The notes: generated by a model from the sequence alone, not told the origin. 24,226 nucleotides of DNA from Candolleomyces eurysporus (GCA_027579435.1 JANBPK010000084.1:1-24226); one strand, 5' to 3'. Positions 1-10,675 are shown, counted from the first letter of the stretch. Translations and numbers: made by a program.

Positions 1-2
1 GC

Positions 3-489
3 CAATTAATTCGCTGTGATCAGTACAAACGAGTGGTATGTTCCAAGAGGAAAACCTATGTTGGCCACCTTTGGAACTGATATGTTCTTCGCCAGGTCGC
101 AAACGTTTATCTTCCATATCCCCTGGTGCCCACTTTCATACACCGTGGCCGGTATGTCTCGTTGGAAATGTTAAAAGCAGGTTGGGCCACCGTATACTCC
201 CAAAGTGGTGCAGAGTACGGCAATGCTGGGGAAGAGGCGTACAGGAGGATAGAGGAACAAGCGAAGTACGATTTTCCTAGTATGCTTTTGCATATTTCTC
301 TGTCTGATCACTCGAAACAGGAAAGCGCGCAGAGGGATGTACGCAAAGGGCGAGCCGATAGAGAGCCCCGCCGAATACAAACGGCGGCACGCACAGGCCC
401 CTGCTGACCCTGAAAAGGGCGCAGATTCAGTATCCTTTATGTTGCCACAAAAACCTGGCCTGCTATCTAGGCTTCTGGGGAGAAAGTGA
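3..489 (+). CDS. LCL3: SNase-fold endonuclease, LCL3-like (5' end outside window)
   Basis: Three exons are visible: 3..35, 96..265 and 321..489, with introns 36..95 (GTATGT..CAG) and 266..320 (GTACGA..CAG). Joined they give 123 residues that read as the C-terminal half of a staphylococcal-nuclease domain. The segment LIRCDQYKRVVANVYL matches the family block around the catalytic Arg and the usual DQYGRVVA motif, here with K in place of G. It is followed by VSLEMLKAGWATVY, AEYG and a helix ending in KARRGMYAKGEPIESPAEYK, typical of the fungal LCL3 branch. Family members are predicted membrane-anchored Ca-dependent nucleases, reported at mitochondria or other membranes; the N-terminal anchor would lie upstream of the window. 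The tail after the domain (about 35 residues) is short and basic. No frame damage is seen. Family assignment is firm; cellular role is known only from homologues. Confidence 0.88.
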
Positions 490-919
490 CCCTATAATAA
501 TCGACGTTCAGCCCTTTGCCAGGCCAACTCATTCTCCCCCTATCACTTCGAACCCTCATGCTCCGCCTCTTCAATTCCATTCCCCACACATTTCTGCCTT
601 TGGCATTTGCTGGTTCTGACAATACCGAGAACCTATCCGTCCACTAATTCATCCATCGTACCCTCGCCTTCGCAGATGTCTCACATACGATCGCTAGCTG
701 GGGCTTTGGAGTCGGGCGCAGCTTAGTCCAGCCTCGAATCCAGTCCAATTCCGAACCCAGTCCGCCTAGTCGCGTTTTGACGTCATGTCCCAGTCCGCCT
801 CCTTTTCCAGAGGGTATATTAACCTCCTTCTTCACCAAGCATCTTTACCTCCACCACTGCGGTTGAACAAGCCTCTGTTACCTCTAGAATCTCTATATAA
901 CGGCAACGTCAACATCAAT
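490..919 (+). other. Intergenic region, upstream of the Ser-rich protein gene
   Basis: No reading frame here resembles a protein family. The stretch from about 660 onward is C-rich and pyrimidine-rich, as in many basidiomycete promoters and 5' leaders. Two TATA-like words occur (see separate entries). The rest holds nothing I can identify. Confidence 0.5.
814..821 (+). promoter_or_regulatory. TATA-like element, upstream candidate
   Basis: GTATATTA lies about 100 bases before the ATG at 920, a spacing that would leave a leader of roughly 70 bases. A second candidate, CTATATAA at 893..900, is only 20 bases from the ATG and would leave almost no leader, so the upstream one is preferred. Inference from motif and spacing only. 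Confidence 0.35.
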
Positions 920-1379
920 ATGAAGCTCAGCACTCTCTTTTCAAGTCTTGCCCTCTTGTTCGCCATGACTGCTGCGCAGTCCGTAACCGAAACTACCACG
1001 GCGGTGACCACAACTGAGGCCCCATCGTACGTTGTTGATCCCTTCTCTCCTATATAGGCACCTCCAACTAAATTTCACCACTCGCGCAAATAGGACAACC
1101 GATGTCGGTGCAGGAATCTCTGAATCACTGTCATCCATCATATCTTCCGTGTCGTCCCAAATCTCTTCAGCAAGCTCCGAGATCTCCAGTATCCTGCGAA
1201 GCGAAACCAGCACGGCCCCTTCTACGACCAGGAGCGAGTCTGCGGGTACCTCGACTGCGACGACTGCGACGGCTGCGGGGTCCACTTCTACTTCCAACGC
1301 GGCCGGGGTTGGTTCAAGCACTGGCGGGATGGCGTTGGGTTTATTGGCGGGAATCCTGGCGGCGGCTGGGTTGGTTTAG
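920..1379 (+). CDS. Small Ser/Thr-rich secreted protein with GPI-type tail
   Basis: Two exons, 920..1026 and 1094..1379, with intron 1027..1093 (GTACGT..TAG), give 130 residues. The N-terminus (MKLSTLFSSLALLFAMTAAQ) is a clear signal peptide, with cleavage expected near residue 19-20. The mature part is almost entirely Ser, Thr and Ala. It has a Thr-rich segment, then a run where SS pairs alternate with I, V or A (residues about 45-67), then a Thr/Ala/Ser spacer. The last ~17 residues (GGMALGLLAGILAAAGLV) are hydrophobic with nothing basic after them, as in GPI-attachment signals. Many basidiomycetes encode such heavily O-glycosylated wall or surface proteins. No enzymatic domain is present. 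An alternative acceptor at 1056-1057 keeps the frame but would make a 31-nt intron, too short to be likely. Function unknown. Confidence 0.8.
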
Positions 1380-1679
1380 ACAACCATGCGTTGCTGTGCC
1401 TTCTGGTTTCTTTCGGTTTGGCCATGGACCTCTTCTTCTTTTTCTTGACCATCGATCTAGGGTTTGAATATGTACAGTAGTTTGGTCTTGTTCGTGCAGT
1501 CTTGTAGTTCGGGTCTTGTCACATCTGTTTGGGCTGAGCATGTACCGTGTAGTTGCAAGGACACTATTCAACGCATTTCTATTCGCACAGTAGCGTACAC
1601 TGCGATAGTACATTAGGGCAAGCAACCAAGATGATTAAGAAAGGGGGTATAAGCGGGTTTTGATGACGATAACCAATTT
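1380..1679. other. Convergent 3' intergenic region
   Basis: About 300 bases separate the stop of the Ser-rich protein gene from the stop of the P450 on the other strand. It must hold both 3' untranslated ends and terminators. No AATAAA is seen on either strand and no coding signal is evident. Confidence 0.5.
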
Positions 1680-4551
1680 CTAGTCCTCCTGCCCTGTCCT
1701 TAAGGTCCCGGGACCACTATTATCAACCATCCTCGAACGAACGCTAACCCTCAACGGCCCCTTCGTGAACACAAATCTGTCCTCCAACGCATCTTCCCAC
1801 TGGCAAGCCACCTTTTTACTATCGACCGGAATCCCCATCTCCCCCTCACTCGCCTGTACGGGGAGGAAGAACTCGAATCTAGTGACCAAAAGCGCTATAA
1901 CGTAGCGCACTTCTAGTAGAGCAAGCGGTTTTCCTGCGCAGTTCGCTGGACCATACGAGAAGGGGATAAACGCTTCTCTATCCGTCTTGAATTTCTGGTC
2001 GCCCTCCGAGGCGCTGCCAGTGCTGCTGCTGCTGCCGCTAGTTCCGGTGTTGCTGGAGTTCGAGTTGAGCCACCGTTCTGGGATGAACGAGTCCGGGTAG
2101 GGCGAGAAGTAGCGTGGATCGCGGTGTAGACAGTAAGGCGGAACGATGACACCCGTGCCTTCTGGTATGAAACTGCACCAGAAAGAAGCACAGATTCGGA
2201 AAGAAGGGGGGAGAGGGGGAGAGATCTATCCGTTAGCGAACTCGTCGGCGGCGGGCGGGAACAGAACAGAACAGAACAGAACAAGGAACGCGAAGAGAAG
2301 GCAAAGGAGGAGAATGAATACAATGAAAGAAAGGGGCTGGGGAAGGGGGGATTGTAAAGGAAGGCTTCGGTGCCCGACACATACATATCATCTCCGAGCA
2401 TCTTGCCGCCGCTTCCTTTAGGTGGGCCGCGCTGTATCGAGGAAGGAACTGGCGGAAGTAGCCGCATGGCTTCGTTTCTGTTTCGCGGTATTCGCAGTGG
2501 TCGGAGTCGGAGTCGATTTCGGAAGTTGAGAGGAGGACGCGGTTCGCGGAAAAAGCGAAGAAAGAGAAAGAGATATTAGTTGGGAAGGGAAACGGAACAC
2601 TCGTAAAGAGAATAAAGAAAGAAGACCGACATCACCGCGTTCAGATAGTGCAGATGGTTTAGCTTCTCTACTTCGATTATTCGTCGGTCATCACAATCCG
2701 TCGTGCTGAAAGCCTCTTCTAGCTCTTCAATCAGCCGGCGATGGACATGAGGGTGGCGTAGAAGGAGAGACATGACGCTGCTCATCACTGAGGCCGAAGT
2801 GTCCGAGCCTGCAATGATAATCAAGGTAGAGTCTGTGACTGCCGCAGACAGTTGCGCCTCATAGGAACTCGGATTGCTAGGATCAGCGGTCGCTTCATAC
2901 TGCAATTTTTCAACAAAATGGATGGAAGGCGACGATACGTTGATGCGCATGAAGAAAGGGATGATAGATTGAGTGAGTCAGAATAGCTTTTTTTTGACGC
3001 GAGGGGGCGAACACACCAAATGATAGAACAGGTCTTTACGCTTGACGTCAGTCGAAATCCGCCTCTTGGCTTGGTCCATGGCGAAACGGGCGAATTGCCG
3101 CATCCCCGCGCTGAAGAAGGGAATGGATTGGAAGGCGACGCCAACCCAGAGGGCGTGTTGGATGATGCTCTGATGCCTGTTGGTGTAAGAAGGGTAGGGT
3201 CATGAAAGACGACGTCAGAGCTCGACCGAACAGGAGGAGGGGAAACTTACGTCAAACCCTTTTCCATACGCTGCCATATCCCCTGAGCATCTTGGTCCCG
3301 CATGAGCTCAAATCCACCTCCGAACCTAATCAGTGATAACGGAAGAGAAAGTTGGGGGGTCAGGCGACCGCTGGGAGGGATAGTCATGCCCGGGCGACTA
3401 CTTACGCTATGTCTCCCATAAAATCGAACCTGCGTTCCGAGGCAGCCGATGAGTATCTTTATTGCAAGCAAAATCGTTGTTACACTCACGAAAAGAAGCT
3501 TAGCCATTTGGCGAGATCAAAGGTAGCCACATCTCCGGGAGCACGGAGACACAGGTCCTCGAGATGATCGCACAGCTGTTGAGCTCGCTCAACCAGAATA
3601 TCTTGATAATCTTTCAGAGGTTTAGTCGAAAATGCTTCATTCCATCGTCTCCGAAGTTGAGCGTGGACTTTGAGGTCGCGTACGTCAATAACAGCGTGGT
3701 AGGCCTTGTCTCTGCCCAGGTGACGGTTCCTTCTCGCGTCCCATACTGCTCAAATAAATAGAGTGCATGGGTGCGTGCAAGTATGAAGGTGGGAGGCAAG
3801 GCGAGTTTAAAGGAGGCACGATACCCAAGTCGGGGAGAAGAATCATCAGGATATCAATCAAGGCTGAGCGAGATAGCGAGCAAAGCAGGTACTTACTTGG
3901 ACCCTTCGGCATGCCTCTGCTACCGAGAATAAAGGGGATCAACTTCTTTTCATTTATCGAGAGGTCGTTTGGGCCTTGGCTCTTCGGTGAGACGGGCTGA
4001 TTCGGCCAAGGAGGGGCGCGTGTATGGGCTTTACTCACCGATACGAACAATGGGACCATATATATCATGCAGGCTCTTGTAATAGAGGTGGAGTTTCCCC
4101 CTATAGGCTAGCCAAGTCATCCAGAGCTTGGTTACTTTGCAGAGGAGCGGACCGGGATATTTGTAGAGAGGATGGAAGGATGATAACCGGTAGGCCATCA
4201 TACAGGAGAGAAGCACAAGATAGAAGGCGAAGAAAGACTGTAGACACGAGGTTCCGAAGAGCGGTGGGTTGACAAGGTTCAAGTAGTTTTTGAGCGTGAT
4301 CGAGGCGGAGGGCACAGCGACCAGCAGGGTGAGAATGGTCGGCAAGTCGACGGGTTCGCGTTCCTTGAAGAAGACATACACAGCCTGGAAATGAAGATGG
4401 GTGTTGGGTGAGTAAAGTGAAGGTGAATGTGCAGTCGGATTATCAGTAAAATACAACATACCACCGCGGAGAGGATGTGAAGCATGATGAAGAGGGAAAA
4501 TTTGGGGATTAACGCAAGACAAGCGGCCGGGTCTTTATACACCGAGCCCAT
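1680..4551 (-). CDS. Cytochrome P450 monooxygenase, basidiomycete type
   Basis: Ten exons in transcript order: 4551..4462, 4384..4039, 3974..3897, 3745..3490, 3429..3406, 3325..3251, 3176..3017, 2899..2631, 2477..2385, 2172..1680. All borders are GT..AG and phases agree, giving 627 residues. The N-terminus has up to three hydrophobic helices (about residues 14-40, 47-66, 75-95), then a Pro/Gly hinge (YKYPGP), so it is ER-anchored. The C-helix reads RRRWNEAF, the I-helix AGSDTS is at 373-378, and ExxR is EAMR at 435-438. PERW is at 495-498, and the haem loop is FSYGPANCAG with Cys 542. The Arg usual two residues before the Cys in FxxGxRxCxG is Ala, as I recall for several basidiomycete families. 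Residues about 500-527 are a Ser/Gly/Thr-rich insertion. It would use O2 and electrons from a P450 reductase; substrate unknown. CYP family not assigned. Confidence 0.92.
2259..2283. repeat. GAACA x5 microsatellite in a P450 intron
   Basis: Five perfect tandem copies of GAACA (plus strand) lie inside the 212-nt P450 intron 2173..2384, which is longer than its neighbours and also has G-rich low-complexity tracts on either side. Seen directly. Confidence 0.9.
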
Positions 4552-5262
4552 GGGGTGGTGGCTGGAGATAAAAAGCAGCGCAGGAAGAACGGGTAGATTT
4601 CGTCATTTTCTGTACGTCAAATTGCACTAGCAGGAAAGGGAAATGGACTGGTCAAGCACCTTGGATGCTGGAGATCCAAATCGAGTGTTTACCCTCAAGG
4701 TGTGCCACGATAGGAAAAGAAGCGGAAGTTTATCTGCTCACGGTGGGTGAGATGAAACGCCGCGTGTCTCGAGAGCAGCAGTCGAGTTTGCCTTTCCCCT
4801 GCGGCAACATCGCAATGAGATCCGGAGTGGAACTGCTGCGCCCGTGAACGCCAGGATTCAGTGAGAGCATTACGATGCCATAGCAGCTAGGTCTAGGCCA
4901 AATAAAGCTCTCTGTGGAGTTGTCGCAACAATGAATCTGCCACAAAGATTGGCCCCTAGAATCAGGTCAATCGTGATGCAGGAAAGATACCAGGTCATTC
5001 CAGGCTACGCTGAACGCACCTTAAATTTTGGCCTTCCGAGAAGGAAGGAAAGCTCGGTAATTAATTCATAGTACAGGGGTGCAGAAAATTCCCCTAAAGC
5101 TTGCAATTGGGCTATGAATAGGCTTGAATCTGCCAATCGCCCATGGGAGTGCCTGCTCAGGTTGTTTAGCGCCCGGCATCATGAACGGTGTCACGCGCGA
5201 GACAAACAAGGACATACGTGACAACTGTCACACATCTCCCTGAATCTTGTACGCAAGCGGCA
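4552..5262. other. Divergent intergenic region (P450 / SWIB gene promoters)
   Basis: About 710 bases between two divergently read genes; it should hold both promoters. No coding signal stands out. A short inverted repeat near the SWIB gene is listed separately. No clear TATA box is seen for either gene. Confidence 0.5.
5218..5231. promoter_or_regulatory. GTGACA-AC-TGTCAC inverted repeat
   Basis: Six-base perfect half-sites (GTGACA and TGTCAC) separated by two bases, 32 bases upstream of the ATG at 5263. A further TGTCAC half-site occurs at 5189..5194. This form is compatible with a dimeric transcription-factor site, but could be chance. Seen directly; function inferred. Confidence 0.3.
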
Positions 5263-6843
5263 ATGGATCCTTCCAAAATCCCAAAGTACTTTCGCTCATT
5301 GTGTGCTCTACAAATCGTTTACTGACCGTGGTTGAATTCTAGGAAGCGCAAGCTCACCGACAAAGCCATTCCCAATGTCCTCCTCGAAAACCCAGAGTTC
5401 GCCCAGGACTCCAAAATGTACCAGTCTCTGCTGGAAACTGAGCGAAAGCTCGACTGGACGATGACCAGGAAGAAAGTTGAAATCCAGGATGCTCTATCCA
5501 GAACACCAACAGTACGAGGAGCCCTCCCGCTTTCTATCTGAGCGCGACTTATGACAGGCTCAACCAAACAGACGACGCGCACACTGCGAATATTCCTAAG
5601 CAATACCGTGTCTGGACAAGTTTGGCAGAACGGAGGGGAGCCATCGACGACGAATTTCGAGACTGGAGAGGGGATACCCGCGTGGCAGTTTCGTATAGAA
5701 GGCCGTTTGCTCGAGGTGCGTCAATTCTACGTGCTGTTGGTTTCAACGCGCTCAGTCATATCTCCCCTTATACTACTGCAGGTTGCAAATTCGCGTCATA
5801 GGAATCTAGCACCCACACGAAAGTTTTCAACATTGATCAAAAAGATGGTGATTGAGCTCGAACGCGACGTCAACCTCTACCCAGACGGAAACATTGTTGA
5901 AGTGAGCGACAAAGCCAATTCTTCGCCCTGTATGTCAGGTTTCTAACGCAGTTCTTAGTGGCCACGAGTAGGCCACTCTAATGCCCCACTGGATGGCTTT
6001 ACCGTTCGGCGCACAGGCGATACCCCAACCAAAATCCGTGTTCTGCTTTACCTGAACCACTTCCCCGAACAATACAAGCTCCACCCAGAGTTGGCCAACA
6101 TATTAGGAATCAAAGAAGAGAGCAGGCTCGGTGTCATTCAGGCCTTGTGGTCTTATATCAAGCTAAACGGCTTGCAAGATAAAGTCGACCGGAGGATTAT
6201 TCGTGCAGATGACAAACTGAAGCCCGTAAGTACCAGTAACCGCTCGTTCCGAAATAGTTGCTAACCCGTTTTGCGTAATAGATATTCGGCGGCGAGGGAA
6301 TTAGTTTCCAGATGCTTCCTGACCTCGTCAACCGATTTCTGGTTGTCCCAGATCCTATCGTTCTGTGGTACACTGTAAATCCTGGTGCACCCCCGCCAGA
6401 ACGACCCCAGGCGTATGATGTGGAGGTCAAGATGGAGGATGCTGCCATGAAGGGTCGAATGGCCGCGATGCTTCAAAGTAGCAAAGAGAGCGGGGCCACG
6501 CTTATGAAGCTGGATGAGGAGGTGAGTTGAGCGTTATCTGCATGAGTAAATAATTACTAAAGCTCTTTACGACCAGATCGCCCTCTTGGCTCAGTCGCTG
6601 CACAACTCGCATGTGAAGAAAGTCTTCCTCGAATCATTCGCCAAGGATCCAGCGAAATTCATCCAGACATGGCTCGAGTCGCAATCGCGCGACCTGGAGA
6701 GTATACTGGGCAGTGGGCCTACAGAGGGTCTGACTGTCAGACAGGAAGAGCTCAGACGGAGCGAGTTCTTCCAGCTGCCATGGGTCGAAGAGGCGGTTGC
6801 GATTCAGCACGGCACAAACCTTGCGGCAAGGGGCATGCAGTGA
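5263..6843 (+). CDS. SWIB-domain subunit of SWI/SNF-RSC remodeler (SMARCD / Rsc6 / Swp73 type)
   Basis: Seven exons: 5263..5285, 5343..5511, 5572..5715, 5782..5901, 5959..6225, 6282..6521 and 6577..6843. Introns are 55-66 nt with consistent phases, giving 409 residues, the normal size for the family. The start MDPSKIPKKRKLTDKAIP leads into the conserved region ERKLDWTMTRKKVEIQDAL, then TLRIFLSNTVSGQ and WQFRIEGRLLE. The SWIB fold lies at about 172-250 (TPTKIRVLLYLNHFPEQYKL ... LWSYIKLNGLQD). The SMARCD-specific block after it (PDPIVLWYTVNPG) and a helical C-terminal part (VFLESFAKDPAKFIQTWLES) are also present. The protein is a structural core subunit of nuclear ATP-dependent chromatin remodelers. 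It cannot be told from sequence whether it serves SWI/SNF, RSC or both; many fungi have a single copy. The acceptor of intron 2 (5571) was chosen over 5557 because only it keeps frame. Confidence 0.94.
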
Positions 6844-7063
6844 TTTGTTTCCGTATCCTGTTGTATTTGATAGTGTACTAGATGTATATGTTTTCTGGCG
6901 TAATATATGGCTGGTGGCCGCAGAGCTCGAGTCGACTGATTTCGCTATGTTGATCAAAACTGCACTGGATCTCGATCCATATTCATATTCATCTCGTTTC
7001 GGCATTGGCCGCGCTAGAAATACAAGCCCCTCATTTCTTCCCGTCCTGCATTCAACTAGAACA

Positions 7064-9997
7064 ATGGCTGGCAGACAGGTGGGTGCTTTGACCGTGCTCT
7101 CGTGGACCATTGGCTTATATCTACTCGTATAGCTCGGAAAACTTCGCCAGGTCAGTCACTGCTGTCCAAGACTGAGCCAAGGCTGAGCCCTGATTCGGAT
7201 ATCACGCCACTTTTGTCANTTTCTCTTTACAGTGGGCTGGCGAGGTCATTGCGTCCAAGGACAAACCTGTCGTCGCAGACGAGTTTCGAGATTTGGAGAA
7301 CGACATAGAGCTGAGGAAGGAAGGTGCAAACAGGTCAGTCAATCTACGCGCGAATCGGACGGAGGACATTGCTGACATGTATGGATGACGATGCCGGCCT
7401 CATTGACATTGTAGGCTGTATGACGCCTGTGAAGCGTATCATCATGCCCTCTCCAAGAAGGTCCATAGCGAGGCTGTTGGAGATGCTGACAAGTTTCTAC
7501 CGATCGATGCACTGGGGATCGTTATGATTTCGCATGGCGAACAGTTTGCCGATGATTCGATGTTCGGTGAGTACCTCATCCCAGGTCTGCTCATCGCCAT
7601 CTCTTTCGGATACCGCTTGCTCGCCTTACGAACCCATTTCAAATTTGTGGAGCAACTGCTGACCTGGAACATGTCCAGGAAACTCTCTGATCAAGCTAGG
7701 ACGTGCACATTCCAAGGTGGCCATGTTGCAAGAAGCGTATGCTTTGACGTTCAAAGATACCTTTATCGCCTCTATCGAGCGATTCCGGGGCGAGATCAAG
7801 GAATACGAAGCCTTGCGCAAGAAATTGGACAGCAGGAGGTATGTGTTACGTTGAATTTCGAATTTAACTGCATCATTCATCAGTCTGTACGTAGGTCTGT
7901 ACTGGAATCTGCCACCACAAAGTATGAGAAGACACGGAACAGCAAGAAGGAGAAGGATAAGCGGGAGGCTGAGGACGAAATGGAGAGAGCCCAGCAGCGA
8001 TAGTATGTCCCGTTATGTCGTTCTCAGCGACCCCACCTAATTTCCGGTTTAGTGACGAAACCATAGAAGACATGCGAGCTCACATGCACGCCCTTCAAGA
8101 ACATGAAATCCAACAAGAGCAAGAACTTTCCGCTTTCTTGGATATTGAAATGAACTTCGCGCATCAAACTCTGGAAGTATTGCAAGAAGTCAGAGCCGAA
8201 TGGACCGCCAGGTACGCTAAAGGTTGGGTTGATGCGAACCAGTGCTGATTCCTTTCAAGTTCAAGCGGTAGTGGCTCCCGCCGATCGTTGACGCGCAGAG
8301 CTAGTGAAGGAAGATCCAAGACCTCGAGGACTCCTTCCATTCCACGCGCGATACCAGCTTCAATGTCTGCTGCTATCGCAGACTCGTCAGACGACGAAGA
8401 GATCAGCCGTCCTCCCTCTCGAAATTCCAGGAGACACAGAAAGTCTGATTCTGCCGGGAGTGCTGGTCCATCCAGGCCATCTTCGAGGTTGTCCCGTCGA
8501 AGGGCGCACTCGAGCACCAAATCTGAAGATAACGGTCGTCCCAAGGACAAGGAGAAGGAGAAGGAAGAGAAACCGCGTCGGCTTAGTGTTGCTGGCTGGG
8601 CGTCGAGCGCGGTGGACTCTTTCTCTAGAGGGAAGAAGAGCAAGGATGTGGATTCCTTTGCTACGTTGGACGATGGACCGGACACGGAGGACGCCCCGCG
8701 ACGCAGTCCGGATACTCCCAACGCTTCTCCTCTGAAGAGGTCGAACAGTTTCCTCAGTCGACGATCGTCGTCCAAGAAGAACAAGTCGAAGGAGAGTCTT
8801 GGAACGTCTTCGCCTGTCGTCCCTGGCAGAATCTTGAAGCCACCTTCGCTTCAGGATAAGAAGGTCGTCAAAGCGCTGTATGACTTTAACGGGTCGGCGG
8901 ACGAGTTGACTTTCAAGGCTGGGACGGAGATCAAGGTTTTGAACGAGGTGGTGGATGGATGGTGGATGGGAGAGGTGGACGGGAAGAAGGGTCTTTTCCC
9001 TACTTCCTACGTTTCTGCCGGTGGCTCCCCGCCTAATCCGGCCCTTCCGCCAAGGCCTTACAGAGCAGATGAGCCCAAGCCTGAGCTTGGAATCGAAGTT
9101 CGCGTGCCCAATGGATCTTCGCAAGTCAACAAAGACGACGGCTACCTTACGAGCGACCTTGACGAAATCGAGTACGGACGACAGCCCCTCTCACACAGTC
9201 GTAGTCCATTCTACACCGGGTTCAATGACGGTGCCAGCGATACCCATGACGATACCGATACCGAACACCAATCACTTCCGGCCCTACCCGCCAAACCTCG
9301 ACGATTCTCTGACGACTTGGACATGTACATGGACCGGGAGAAGGAAAAGGAGAAGGAGAAGGAGAAAATGAACTCGAGCACGCCGAAGATGAAGAGCAAG
9401 ATGCTATCATCGTTCTCGTCTTCATCATCCTCGCAGCACCGTGACGGGGATAACGCGAACCAGCCCCTACTTTCGAGGTCACAGAGCGAGGGACCGCCGA
9501 GTCCTGTTCGTGACGCTCCGTTCATTCAGAGGAAGGCTGCTCCGCCACCCCCGCCCCCTCGTCGTCCGCAGGTAAATCAGCAGCCACCTGTTCCTGCGAT
9601 TCCGGAGCGCAGGTTGGGGCCGACGTCCAGGACGAATACGTTGTCCAAATCTGGATCGGGATTTGGGTCGGGGTCTTTGTTTGGTTTCGCAGGAGTGGGA
9701 GGGACCGGAGGAGGCAGCCAAGCGAACAACTCGTCTACGGATTCTATGCAATCTTTCAACAACAACGTCGTCCTCACTCCTAGCTCGTCATTGAGCAACT
9801 CTAGCCATGGTCACGGTGGAGGACCGGGAGTGGAATACGACGTTTCGCCGTTCGAGTCTGCGGCTGAGCTGTCTCATTTCACGACTACGACGGGAAATAC
9901 GGCCTCTGCGGGGGCCAGCACGGGATGTGGCAAGTTTAACCAGAATCCATTCCATCCCAAGGGGATGTGCAGTAATTGTGGCAAGTTTCACTCGTGA
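7064..9997 (+). CDS. BAR-SH3 scaffold protein with C-terminal Cys/His motif
   Basis: Eight exons: 7064..7078, 7133..7150, 7233..7333, 7415..7566, 7679..7838, 7895..8002, 8053..8211, 8260..9997; 816 residues. The first two exons are tiny (5 and 6 codons) but encode the conserved start MAGRQLGKLRQWAGE. Residues about 10-240 form a BAR-type helical domain, with LYDACEAYHHALSKK, ALGIVMISHGEQF and a long charged helix ending in LEVLQEVRAEW. An SH3 domain follows at about 439-492 (KALYDFNGSADELTF ... WWMGEVDGKKGLFPTSYV), with ALYDF, WW and the PTSYV end intact. The linker and tail are Ser/Arg-rich and disordered, with an EK repeat near 596 and a polyproline stretch near 665-690 that could bind SH3 domains. 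The last 24 residues hold C-x13-C-x2-C-x3-H, possibly Zn-binding. Family proteins bind curved membranes and link to actin or endocytosis; the exact role here is inferred. Confidence 0.93.
9338..9368 (+). repeat. GAGAAG-type repeat coding for an EK run
   Basis: Imperfect tandem GAGAAG/GAAAAG units within the BAR-SH3 coding exon encode alternating Glu-Lys at about residues 596-606. A simple-sequence coding repeat; length is likely variable between strains (inference). Confidence 0.8.
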
Positions 9998-10675
9998 ATG
10001 AACGAGGGTGGCTTTTGTTGGGATGTGCGAGTGGGTTTGGTTCGAACGTTTTGGGTTATGGTATATATATGGTTTGGGAATGGGGCTGAGCTACCTCAGA
10101 AGACTACGTGGCAACGTAGGGCGTTTCACTTGATTTACATAACATAAATTAAATACTCGATAATACTACCAATATTACTTGAAGCTTGAGAAATAAAGAT
10201 GTGCGCATGCATCGTTCGTACCAATAGCTAAGGTTCTTTTGAATTTTCTTCAGGTCCTTCTGCAGGACGTGCGCGTGAATGTTTGAACCTGTAGAGGTTC
10301 CGTCTGTCCACCTTTAGCCAGCAGCTGCTTCCAAACCGTTGTCTCTCTCGGTTCTCTTAGCTCTCTCCAGGTGCTTGTTTATTCTACCTGTTCTCGTGAA
10401 TCTCCGGGTCCCTTCTTTTTGTATAGGCCTCCCCTGAAACGTCTGAATAGGGCGTCAAAATGATCGGGCGAGTTCCTCCGACACCACCACTCAACGACGT
10501 CAACTACCGCCCTATTACTTATACCTCAAGGGCTAATGCTTCAAGAGGATGGGTGAGGATAAGTTGAATTTTGGCTGATACCAGGCATGTGGCATACAAT
10601 CTATAAGTTACTCTTCATACAAGCACAAACGACGCGAAATCGGTACTGAAGCATATGGTTACCAGCCCCCCAAAA
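9998..10675. other. Convergent intergenic region, 3' ends of BAR-SH3 gene and GTPase 1
   Basis: Nearly 680 bases with no protein-like frame. It should contain both 3' untranslated regions; a candidate poly(A) signal for the BAR-SH3 gene is listed separately. No sequence clearly shared with the 19.1-20.4 kb region, its positional counterpart, was noticed by eye. Confidence 0.5.
10192..10197 (+). terminator. AATAAA candidate poly(A) signal for the BAR-SH3 gene
   Basis: Perfect AATAAA about 195 bases after the stop at 9997, within an A/T-rich stretch. Motif-based only. Confidence 0.4.

Noticed and set aside
1027..1057. 31-nt intron alternative in the Ser-rich protein gene
   Set aside because: It keeps frame but is below the length fungal introns normally have; the 67-nt intron is preferred.
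5512..5557. 46-nt intron alternative (acceptor at 5557) in the SWIB gene
   Set aside because: It leaves the next exon in the wrong frame, with a stop after 13 codons; acceptor 5571 restores TLRIFLSNT.
8164..9525. Long minus-strand open frames (e.g. 8164..8784, 8387..9124, 9211..9525)
   Set aside because: They are antisense shadows of the Ser/Arg-rich BAR-SH3 exon, low in complexity, with no family resemblance.
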